Translations under genes and position numbers: made by a program
DNA from: Oscillospiraceae bacterium
GTDB taxonomy: Bacteria > Bacillota > Clostridia > Oscillospirales > Ruminococcaceae
Length of the DNA: 5,673 nucleotides
NCBI GenBank assembly: GCA_003453215.1
Contig: DMMB01000047.1
Location: forward strand, 3,607-9,279
Direction of reading: 5' to 3'
The notes under the pieces: generated by a model
Database searches by the model: none
Told to the model about the DNA's origin: nothing
Seen by the model: the letters and a program-made list of their open reading frames with translations, nothing else
Shown: positions 1 to 5,271 of the stretch, in pieces
Position numbering within the stretch: the stretch's first letter is position 1
Layout: every line of letters begins with the position of its first letter

Positions 1-3
1 CCC

Positions 4-99
4 CCGCCGCCGCAGGCGGCGGAAAGCAGGCGAAGCCTGCTTACTTCCGGCGGAGCCGGAAGGGGCTGCGCCCCAAGCGGGTGGTCTGCACCTCACCCG
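4..99. repeat. Array of adjacent GC-rich small hairpins
   Basis: Three perfect stem-loops of identical architecture (8-bp stem, 3-nt loop, 19 nt in all) start at 4, 24 and 44, a 20-nt period with one unpaired base between them. The loops are GCA, GAA and GGA, each closed by a C-G pair. The left arms are CCGCCGCC, AAGCAGGC and CTTCCGGC, so the stems differ in sequence while the geometry is constant. A fourth shorter hairpin follows at 62-74 (GGGGC, loop TGC, GCCCC) and a fifth at 78-99 (arms CGGGTG and CACCCG, 10-nt loop). No reading frame here looks coding. The array lies beyond the terminator of the leftward gene, so it may be a dispersed intergenic repeat or belong to whatever lies left of the window. 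The structure is read directly from the sequence; any function is unknown. Confidence 0.75.
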
Positions 100-100
100 G

Positions 101-135
101 AAAAAGAAAAATCCCCCGGCCACATGACCGGGGGA
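101..135 (-). terminator. Rho-independent terminator of the leftward PNPOx-family gene
   Basis: CCCCCGG (113-119) pairs with CCGGGGG (128-134) around an 8-nt loop, and T112-A135 adds one more pair. Read on the minus strand, the stem is followed by ATTTTTCTTTTT (112 down to 101), a good U-tract. It lies 17 nt past the stop codon at 152-154. On the plus strand no T-run follows the stem, so it works mainly leftward. Confidence 0.92.
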
Positions 136-151
136 GAAGGCAGGGCAAAGA

Positions 152-556
152 TTAATCGGTGATGGGGGTGAAAACATTGTCCTTGCTGGTCTCAGCGACG
201 ATATCGGTGAGATAGAAAGTGGCCTGAACTTGACCGGTTTCTTCATTGTACAGCTTGCGCAGGCTGGGAGAAACCTCAAACATATGGGCCTGGACTTCGG
301 GGCGCATATCAAAGTTGGCAACACCCTTGACGCTGATGAAGCTGCCATCGGGATTCATGGCGCAGATCTCCACATTGGGATTGGCCTTCACCTGCTTATA
401 GCTTTCCTTGTGGGTGCCCATGCCGAAGTACAGCTTATCTTCGAAGATCATCATAAAGCCGAAGGGGCGTACGCGGGGCTTGTCGCCATCGCAGCTGGCA
501 AAGAAGAAACCGTTGCATTCCTTGAGATAATCATAAATTTTCTGAATTTTGCTCAT
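152..556 (-). CDS. Pyridoxamine 5'-phosphate oxidase family protein (small FMN-binding split-barrel protein)
   Basis: The gene encodes 134 residues, a normal full length for the small stand-alone members of this family (COG5015-like). The recognisable family pattern is an N-terminal helix (IYDYLKECN, about residues 7-15), then a first strand with FFASCDGDKPRVRPFGF (about 18-34), a KLYFGMGTHKESYKQVKANP block (about 41-60) where the conserved lysine and nearby residues usually contact flavin phosphate, and VEICAMN. A C-terminal segment (PSLRKLYNEE, then FYLTDI) completes the split barrel. Such proteins are cytosolic dimers that usually bind FMN or a related cofactor; the substrate is generally unknown, and this one should not be called a true PdxH. 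The ATG at 556 is set by AGGAGG (565-570 complement) 8 nt upstream. The gene stands alone with its own promoter, overlapping operator and terminator, so it is a monocistronic, probably regulated unit. Family assignment is firm; the biochemical role is not known. Confidence 0.88.
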   Translation of the reverse strand: MSKIQKIYDYLKECNGFFFASCDGDKPRVRPFGFMMIFEDKLYFGMGTHKESYKQVKANPNVEICAMNPDGSFISVKGVANFDMRPEVQAHMFEVSPSLRKLYNEETGQVQATFYLTDIVAETSKDNVFTPITD

Positions 557-576
557 GGGAAAAACCTCCTTATTTG

Positions 577-597
577 GTGATAACTATATGTTATCAC
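577..597. promoter_or_regulatory. Palindromic operator over the -10 and start site of the PNPOx-family gene
   Basis: GTGATAAC (577-584) and GTTATCAC (590-597) are perfect inverted arms around a 5-bp TATAT centre. The palindrome covers the -10 box and the predicted transcription start of the leftward promoter, the usual place for a repressor that blocks RNA polymerase. The size and AT-rich centre would suit a MarR- or TetR-type dimer, but the regulator is not encoded in this window, so the family is a guess. As RNA it would be mostly upstream of or at the transcript start, which argues against an RNA hairpin role. Confidence 0.65.
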
Positions 598-616
598 AAG
601 AAAATGGGATAGTCAA
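588..616 (-). promoter_or_regulatory. Sigma-A-type promoter of the PNPOx-family gene
   Basis: On the minus strand TTGACT (616-611) is followed by a 17-nt spacer and TAACAT (593-588), close to the TTGACA-17-TATAAT consensus. Transcription should start near 581, giving a short leader of about 25 nt containing the AGGAGG site. The -10 box sits inside a palindrome listed separately. Confidence 0.72.
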
Positions 617-857
617 TGCAGGCGAAATAAGAACAAAATGCAAACAAATTGCCACGAAAATGCAGGAAAGGGCACCGGCAAGTTGCACGAAATTACATAA
701 AAAGGGAGGCGAAATGTTTTTCTGTGGCGGACAGGGGACGAAATAAAAATACGGCAGGGGAAAACACTTTAGCGAAATGAAGGGCGGCTTGCAAATTTAA
801 ATCGTCAGAATGCACAAGAACGGCCGATTTTAAAGGACAAAGCGACGAAAATGCAAT
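598..857. other. A/G-rich non-coding spacer between divergent promoters with recurrent CGAAA(A)T motif
   Basis: No convincing gene is present. The plus strand is rich in A and G and very poor in T. The motif CGAAAT or CGAAAAT recurs on the plus strand at 623, 655, 688, 710, 739, 773 and 846, mostly 22-34 bp apart, with no copy noticed on the opposite strand. ACGAAAATGCA is repeated exactly at 654-664 and 845-855, and AATGCA occurs at 615, 637 and 659 with an exact 22-bp step. This may be an upstream control region for the liv promoter or may simply reflect the A-rich composition. Confidence 0.45.
796..834. promoter_or_regulatory. Imperfect inverted repeat upstream of the liv promoter
   Basis: TTTAAATCG (796-804) and CGATTTTAAA (825-834) are inverted copies differing by one extra T, separated by 20 bp. 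The arm centres lie about three helical turns apart and 35-75 bp upstream of the predicted -35 element. This could be a binding site for a dimeric or looping regulator of the transporter operon. It does not match the CodY box as I know it, and no regulator gene is present to link it to. Confidence 0.35.
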
Positions 858-896
858 AAAAAAATAGTAGGCAAACGGCATTCCGGTTGCTATAAT
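858..896 (+). promoter_or_regulatory. Promoter of the liv operon (extended -10 with upstream A-tract)
   Basis: TATAAT (891-896) is a perfect -10 box preceded by TGC (888-890), an extended -10. A weaker -35, TAGGCA (868-873), lies at a 17-bp spacing, and A7 (858-864) sits where the proximal UP-element subsite would be. Transcription should start near 903, leaving a leader of about 74 nt before livJ. The leader can form a small stem (GGCG 916-919 with CGCC 930-933); no T-box or known riboswitch pattern is visible in it. Confidence 0.75.
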
Positions 897-960
897 ACTA
901 CTAATATCTTCCCTTGGCGCACAAGTGTACGCCTTCGGAGGTACAAACCCAACATTCCAT

Positions 961-967
961 AAGGAGG
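961..967 (+). promoter_or_regulatory. Ribosome binding site of livJ
   Basis: AAGGAGG lies 9 nt before the ATG at 977 and decides this start over the in-frame TTG at 914, which would add 21 non-signal-like residues ahead of an otherwise perfect lipoprotein signal peptide. A second GGAGG at 937-941 has no start codon at a suitable distance. Confidence 0.9.
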
Positions 968-976
968 AATAGAAAG

Positions 977-2173
977 ATGAAAAAACTGATTGCGGTTCTG
1001 CTGTGCCTGGTCATGGTTCTTTCCATGGTAGCCTGCGGCGGCGAGAAGAACCCCACAACCACCGATGAAAAAGTCATCACCATCGGCGTGTTTGAGCCCA
1101 CCTCCGGCCAGAATGGCGCCGGCGGCAAAAAAGAGATCCTCGGCATCCAGTACGCCAATTCTCTGTATCCCACCGTTACCATTGGCGGTGAGGAATACAA
1201 AATCGAGCTGACCTATGCCGATAACCAGTCCGATTCTTCCAAGGCGCCCACCGCTGCCCAGCAGCTGGTTTCCAAGGGCGTGACCGCTGTACTGGGCACC
1301 TATGGTTCCAGCTGTGCCATTGCCGGCGGCCCTTATTTTGAGCAGGCCAAGATCCCGGCGATCGGAACCTCCTGCACAAATCCCCAGGTTACCCAGGGCA
1401 ATGACTATTACTTCCGAGTCTGCTTCATCGATCCCTTCCAGAGTGTAGCTGATGCGCAATTTGCCAAGAAGCAGGGCGTGACTAAGGCTGCCGTTATCAC
1501 CGAGGCCGGTGACGACTACTCCGCCGGTCTGGGCACCTACTTTGTAAAGGCTTTCAAGGAGCTGGGCGGCGAGGTAGTGGAAGTAAGCTATCAGACCGGT
1601 GAGACCGACTTCTCTGGCACCATGGCCAGTCTGGCTTCTCAGGGCATTGAGGCCATCTTTGCTCCCACCGCCATCGAGACCGCTCCCTTTATCATCAAGC
1701 AGGCCCGTGAAGCCGGTATCAACGGCTGCATCCTTGCCTCCGATACCTGGGATGATATCTCCATTGTTCAGCGTGTAGTGGAAGCCGGCGCTTCCATTGA
1801 CGGTGTTTACTTCTCCACCTTCTTCATTGAGGGCGATGATACCAACCCCGCTGCCAATGCCTTTGCCGAGGGCTTTAAGGCTTGGCTGAAAGAAGATTCC
1901 GCCCGCCTGACCGATAACTCCAACAGCGAAGAGATCTCCGCCGTGACTGCCTGCGGCTACGATGCCTACATGGCCATCTACTACGCCCTGGATAAGGCTC
2001 AGTCCACCGACGGCGCTACCCTGCGTGACGCTCTGGCCGCGCTGGATGTTCCCGGCCTGGTAACCGGCGACCTGAAGTTTGATGAAAACGGCGACGCCAT
2101 CAAGGCTTACGCTATCATCAAGACCGCGACCACCGATGGCTTTGTATTTGCCGATTCCGTTAAGATTGAGTAA
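977..2173 (+). CDS. livJ: Branched-chain amino acid ABC transporter substrate-binding lipoprotein (LivJ/LivK type)
   Basis: The product has 398 residues, a usual length for the family (periplasmic-binding-protein type I, Peripla_BP_6). Residues 1-19 form a lipoprotein signal peptide (MKKLIAVLL, hydrophobic core, SMVA) with the lipidation Cys at 20, so the mature protein is tethered outside the membrane. A short Gly/Thr linker leads into VITIGVFEPTSG (33-44), the first strand. An ungapped alignment to E. coli LivJ from memory puts Ser111 (GTYGSSCAI) and Thr134 (GTSCTNPQVT) on the ligand carboxylate-binding Ser79 and Thr102; Tyr181 (DDYSAGLG) fits the conserved hinge-side tyrosine, and Asp256 lies near the ammonium-binding Glu. 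It is expected to deliver an amino acid to LivHM, but exact specificity (Leu/Ile/Val or another small amino acid or amide) cannot be read. It is first in the operon, separated from livH by 232 bp, and shows more biased codon use than the genes after it, suggesting high expression. LivJ and LivK cannot be distinguished here. Confidence 0.9.
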   Translation: MKKLIAVLLCLVMVLSMVACGGEKNPTTTDEKVITIGVFEPTSGQNGAGGKKEILGIQYANSLYPTVTIGGEEYKIELTYADNQSDSSKAPTAAQQLVSKGVTAVLGTYGSSCAIAGGPYFEQAKIPAIGTSCTNPQVTQGNDYYFRVCFIDPFQSVADAQFAKKQGVTKAAVITEAGDDYSAGLGTYFVKAFKELGGEVVEVSYQTGETDFSGTMASLASQGIEAIFAPTAIETAPFIIKQAREAGINGCILASDTWDDISIVQRVVEAGASIDGVYFSTFFIEGDDTNPAANAFAEGFKAWLKEDSARLTDNSNSEEISAVTACGYDAYMAIYYALDKAQSTDGATLRDALAALDVPGLVTGDLKFDENGDAIKAYAIIKTATTDGFVFADSVKIE

Positions 2174-2190
2174 TACGAGAATAAACGTTG

Positions 2191-2278
2191 TAACGGCATG
2201 ATGAATGCTATGGCTGCGCGGCGAGGGAGGCCCCCAAAAGGGTTTCCCCCGCTGCGCTTGCCGCCATTTATAACGGCA
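2191..2278. repeat. 8-bp direct repeats flanking the stem-loop
   Basis: TAACGGCA occurs at 2191-2198 and again at 2271-2278, enclosing the 72-bp segment that contains the large hairpin. This arrangement resembles a target-site duplication around a small palindromic insertion, but the hairpin ends do not abut the repeats exactly. A chance 8-bp match is possible. Confidence 0.3.
2211..2266 (+). promoter_or_regulatory. Large imperfect stem-loop between livJ and livH
   Basis: Arms 2216-2233 and 2240-2257 pair nearly completely, including G-U pairs at 2220-2253, 2229-2244 and 2230-2243 and one mismatch at 2224-2249. The loop is CCAAAA (2234-2239). An outer TGGC/GCCA pairing (2211-2214 with 2263-2266) extends the stem beyond an internal loop. 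The T-run after it is short (TTT then ATA), so it is at best a weak terminator. In transporter operons, hairpins after the binding-protein gene commonly protect its mRNA 3' end or cause partial termination, lowering permease expression; that role here is inference. Confidence 0.6.
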
Positions 2279-2392
2279 ATAGCGGTGCGGCGTTCTTTGC
2301 GGGGGCTTTGACCTTGATACCGGGTGAAAACCTCGGCAAAGGGAGCCGCAGAGCAGATGATTTTTCCCCGGCATATCCTTTTTTTGATAAAC
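2279..2392 (+). other. Remainder of the livJ-livH intergenic gap
   Basis: No gene or convincing promoter was found. TTGACC at 2308-2313 lacks a -10 partner at normal spacing. CGGC (2334-2337), GCCG (2345-2348) and CGGC (2369-2372) allow two mutually exclusive small stems, and a T7 run follows at 2379-2385. This could act as an attenuator-like element, but the stems are short and the evidence is weak. The livH ribosome binding site follows directly. Confidence 0.3.
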
Positions 2393-2405
2393 GGAGGCAG
2401 TGTAT

Positions 2406-3314
2406 ATGCATGACTTTACCTACTACGCCCAGATATTGATCTCCGGTTTGACCATTGGCAGCCTGTACGCGCTGATTGCGATTGGCTACACCATGGTTTA
2501 CGGCATCCTGCGGCTGATTAACTTTGCCCACGGCGATATGTTTATGGTCGCGGGTTTCATTATGATTTACATTACCAGCTGGAGCAGCGGCTTTTTGGGG
2601 GCCGGCAGCATTGCCGTTGGTTTAATATTGACGCTGATCCTGACCGTGGTGCTGGGCGTGATGATAGAAAAGGTGGCCTACAAACCGCTGCGTTCCGCCC
2701 CCCGTATGTCGGTTATGATCTCCGCTATCGGCGTCAGCTACCTGCTGCAGAACCTTTCTACCTATGTTACCGGCGGTCTGGCGCAGGCTTATCCCAATAT
2801 TCCGTGGCTGCGTACCGAAATCCAGCTGGGCGGCATTACCGTAAAGCGGTTGGCCATCCTTACCCCGGTGCTGACCATTCTGCTGGTGGTGGCGCTGGTT
2901 ATTGTGATTAAACACACCAAAATGGGGATGGCCATGCGGGCCGTTGCCAAAGACTTTGATACCGCGCAGCTGATGGGTATCCGCATTGACCGGGTGATTT
3001 CCATTACCTTTGTCATCGGTTCGTTCCTGGCGGCGGTGGGTTCCATTCTGTACTTTAGCTACATTGGGCAGGTCAGCCCCACCATCGGCGCTATGCCGGG
3101 CCTAAAATCCTTTGTGGCGGCGGTATTCGGCGGTATCGGTTCGGTACCCGGCGCGGTCATTGGTTCCTATATCATTGGCATCTGCGAAACATTCATCAAA
3201 TCCAACCAGGATATTTCCATCTTCAGCAATGCCTTTACCTTTGCACTGCTGATTATTATCCTCCTGATTAAGCCCAACGGGCTGTTTGGAGAGAAACTGA
3301 AGGAGAAGGTGTAA
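2406..3314 (+). CDS. livH: Branched-chain amino acid ABC transporter permease LivH
   Basis: The product has 302 residues, close to the roughly 300 typical of LivH, with about eight hydrophobic membrane segments. The family hallmark GSLYALIAIGYTMVYG followed by RLINFAHGD (residues 18-44) is present. A cytoplasmic EAA-like coupling loop lies at about 174-192 (GMAMRAVAKDFDTAQLMGI), where the ATPases dock, and FGGIGSVPGAVIG (241-253) is the conserved late motif. It forms the membrane channel with LivM. The ATG at 2406 was chosen because GGAGG (2393-2397) lies 8 nt upstream; an in-frame GTG at 2400 is only 2 nt from that site and so is unlikely. The stop lies 3 nt before livM, so the two permeases are co-translated in one transcript. 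Identification is firm at family level; the transported amino acid is inferred only from the operon. Confidence 0.94.
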   Translation: MHDFTYYAQILISGLTIGSLYALIAIGYTMVYGILRLINFAHGDMFMVAGFIMIYITSWSSGFLGAGSIAVGLILTLILTVVLGVMIEKVAYKPLRSAPRMSVMISAIGVSYLLQNLSTYVTGGLAQAYPNIPWLRTEIQLGGITVKRLAILTPVLTILLVVALVIVIKHTKMGMAMRAVAKDFDTAQLMGIRIDRVISITFVIGSFLAAVGSILYFSYIGQVSPTIGAMPGLKSFVAAVFGGIGSVPGAVIGSYIIGICETFIKSNQDISIFSNAFTFALLIIILLIKPNGLFGEKLKEKV

Positions 3315-3317
3315 ACA

Positions 3318-4430
3318 ATGAAAAACAAGAAAACACGCAATTTGATTTGTTCCCTTCTTCTGGCGGCGGTGCTGGTGGGTGTGCTGCTGTATATCGATAA
3401 CAGCCCGCTAAAAAGCTCGATGCTTTCCACCGTACTGCAAAAAGGCGCGATTTACGCGCTGCTGGTGGTAAGCATGAACCTGCTGAACGGCTTTACCGGG
3501 CTGTTCAGCCTGGGACAGGCGGGCTTTATGCTGCTGGGTGCCTATACCTATGCGATCCTTACCATTCCGGTGGATCAGCGCATTAATGTATATCAGTATT
3601 TTGATGGCGGTATTGTGCAGTTCCAGATGCCCCAGATCCCGGCGCTGATTTTGGCCGGTGTGGTGGCGGCACTGTTTGCGGCGCTCATCGGCGCGCCGGT
3701 ACTGCGGCTGAAGAGCGACTACCTGGCCATTGCCACCCTGGGCTTTGCGGAAATTCTCCGCGCGGTGATCCAGTGGGAGAAGCTGGGCCCACTGACCAAT
3801 GCCTCCAACATTCTGCGTAAATTTACGGGCTATGACAGCATTCTGTTCCCGTTTATTGTTTCCGGCATCTGCATTGCCATTATTGTACTGCTGATTAACT
3901 CCACCTATGGGCGGGCGTTCAAGGCCATCCGGGAGGATGAAATTGCCGCGGAGGCCATGGGCATTAACCTGATGAAGCACAAGATGCTCTCTTTCTGCAC
4001 CAGCAGCTTCTTTGCAGGCATTGGCGGCGCACTGCTGGCGATGTTCCAGTATAATGCCCACGCGAAAAACTTTACTACGGCCATGACCTACGAGATTTTG
4101 CTCATTGTCGTTATCGGCGGCATCGGTTCCATCACCGGTTCTATTTTGGGCTCTTTCCTGTATGTGGCATGCAGCGAATGGTGGCTGCGCTTCCTGGATA
4201 ACCCCACGATGATCGGTACCTTTAAAGTGCCGCTGCTCGGCCATGGCTTCCGCATGGTGGTATTTTCGGTGGTCATCATGGTCATCGTGCTGTTCTACCG
4301 GCAGGGCCTGATGGGAACAAAGGAATTTAGTTGGGACGCGATCTTTGCGTTCTTTGGCAAGATCGGCCGGTTTTTCCGGAAACTTTTTACCGGCAAAAAA
4401 GCAGTGAAAGGCGGTGCGGCAAATGAGTAA
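3318..4430 (+). CDS. livM: Branched-chain amino acid ABC transporter permease LivM
   Basis: The product has 370 residues, within the range for LivM, which is usually longer than LivH. A first membrane segment at about 9-26 is followed by SMNLLNGFTGLFSLGQAGFM (52-71), the hallmark of the family. LRLKSDYLAIATLGFAEILR (129-148) is a second conserved block. The EAA-like coupling loop is at about 198-216 (GRAFKAIREDEIAAEAMGI) and GGIGSITGS lies later. After the last membrane segment there is a basic cytoplasmic tail of about 45 residues rich in Phe and Lys. The segment LTNASNILRKF (158-168) replaces the glycine-rich TGGxxGI usual at this place. The ATG at 3318 is preceded by AGGAG (3301-3305) and AAGGTG (3306-3311). 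It begins 3 nt after livH and ends 8 nt inside livG. It is the partner permease of LivH. Confidence 0.94.
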   Translation: MKNKKTRNLICSLLLAAVLVGVLLYIDNSPLKSSMLSTVLQKGAIYALLVVSMNLLNGFTGLFSLGQAGFMLLGAYTYAILTIPVDQRINVYQYFDGGIVQFQMPQIPALILAGVVAALFAALIGAPVLRLKSDYLAIATLGFAEILRAVIQWEKLGPLTNASNILRKFTGYDSILFPFIVSGICIAIIVLLINSTYGRAFKAIREDEIAAEAMGINLMKHKMLSFCTSSFFAGIGGALLAMFQYNAHAKNFTTAMTYEILLIVVIGGIGSITGSILGSFLYVACSEWWLRFLDNPTMIGTFKVPLLGHGFRMVVFSVVIMVIVLFYRQGLMGTKEFSWDAIFAFFGKIGRFFRKLFTGKKAVKGGAANE

Positions 4431-5271
4431 CCCCGTTCTGAAACTGGAAAATGTGACGATGCAGTTTGGCGGCGTAGTGGCCGTGGATAACCTTTCGATG
4501 GAAGTGGGCGAGGGCGAGATTGTAGCCCTTATTGGCCCGAATGGCGCTGGCAAGACGACGGCCTTTAACGTGGTAACGGGCGTATATGCTCCCACTAATG
4601 GCTGCCTGTACCTGGATGGCAAGCCCTATCTGTGCGAACACCCTACGGGTAAGGGCAAGCGGGAGTATCTGGGCAGCGATGGAGAGAAATTTGCGGGGGA
4701 ACCGACCCTGCGCAAAACCCCTGACCAGATTACCAAAATGGGGCTGGCCCGTACCTTCCAGAATATTCGTCTTTTTGGCAACCTGACGGTTTTTGATAAT
4801 GTTCTGATTGCCAAGCATATGCACGCCAAGGGCGGCTTTTTGGCGGCGACGTTCCACCTGAACGGCAAGGAAGAAGCCCGGATGCGCCGGGAGGCGATGG
4901 AGCTTTTGGAAATTGTGGGCCTGGCCGAACTGAAGGACGAGACGGCCAGCAACCTGCCCTATGGACAGCAGCGCCGGCTGGAAATTGCCCGCGCACTGGC
5001 CACCGATCCCCGGCTGCTTATTCTGGATGAACCGGCGGCCGGCATGAACCCGCAGGAAACGGTGGAATTGACGGAATTTATCCGGGAGATCCGGGAAAAA
5101 TTTCACCTCAGCATTCTGCTGATTGAGCACCATATGAACCTGGTTATGGGAATTTCCGACCGGATTTATGTGCTGGAATTCGGCAAACTGATTGCGGAGG
5201 GCGTACCCGAGGCCATCCGCACCAACCAGCGGGTGATTGATGCATATTTGGGGGTGGATCTCGATGCTTAA
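4423..5271 (+). CDS. livG: Branched-chain amino acid ABC transporter ATP-binding protein LivG
   Basis: The product is a 282-residue ABC ATPase with all key motifs: Walker A GPNGAGKTT (38-46), Q-loop Gln113 in ARTFQNIRLF, signature NLPYGQQRR (177-185), Walker B LLILDEP (198-204), D-loop AAGMNP and H-loop His236 in LLIEHHM. LPYGQ in place of LSGGQ is a usual LivG form. The ending VIDAYLG is also typical of LivG. It is cytosolic, docks on the LivHM loops and powers import as a pair with LivF. E. coli LivG is about 255 residues; most of the excess here is an insertion of about 27 residues between DGKPY (65-69) and TPDQITKMG (99-107). The ATG at 4423 overlaps livM by 8 nt, with GCGGTG (4411-4416) 6 nt upstream; the in-frame GTG at 4414 overlaps that site and is unlikely. 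The overlap suggests translational coupling. Confidence 0.95.
   Translation: MSNPVLKLENVTMQFGGVVAVDNLSMEVGEGEIVALIGPNGAGKTTAFNVVTGVYAPTNGCLYLDGKPYLCEHPTGKGKREYLGSDGEKFAGEPTLRKTPDQITKMGLARTFQNIRLFGNLTVFDNVLIAKHMHAKGGFLAATFHLNGKEEARMRREAMELLEIVGLAELKDETASNLPYGQQRRLEIARALATDPRLLILDEPAAGMNPQETVELTEFIREIREKFHLSILLIEHHMNLVMGISDRIYVLEFGKLIAEGVPEAIRTNQRVIDAYLGVDLDA

Noticed and set aside
4..62. Reading the 20-nt-period hairpins as a CRISPR array
   Set aside because: The units do not share sequence, there are no separate spacers, and the period is far too short. Only the folding geometry repeats.
549..746. 65-codon plus-strand frame starting inside the PNPOx-family gene end
   Set aside because: It has no ribosome binding site, runs through the palindromic operator and the A-rich spacer, and has no recognisable protein features.
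598..857. CodY box controlling the liv operon
   Set aside because: CodY would be a sensible regulator for this importer, but no sequence close to AATTTTCWGAAAATT is visible in the upstream region.
693..881. 62-codon minus-strand frame between the divergent promoters
   Set aside because: There is no Shine-Dalgarno sequence before its start, no family resemblance, and it covers the liv -35 region and A-tract.
914..976. In-frame TTG upstream extension of livJ
   Set aside because: The extension would hide the lipoprotein signal peptide, whereas AAGGAGG sits 9 nt before the ATG at 977.
903..976. T-box or amino-acid riboswitch in the livJ leader
   Set aside because: The leader is only about 74 nt, lacks a T-box sequence and terminator, and shows no known aptamer pattern; only a small hairpin is visible.
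2308..2342. Internal promoter for livH starting at TTGACC
   Set aside because: No -10-like hexamer is found at 16-18 bp; the positions expected read CCTCGG or similar.
890..2374. Long open frame on the minus strand opposite livJ (494 codons)
   Set aside because: It is antisense to a clear lipoprotein gene, crosses the livJ-livH hairpin, has a low-complexity Gly-rich product with no recognisable domain and no good ribosome site. It is a codon-bias shadow.
2400..2405. GTG start for livH two codons upstream of the chosen ATG
   Set aside because: It is only 2 nt from GGAGG; the ATG at 2406 has the proper 8-nt spacing.
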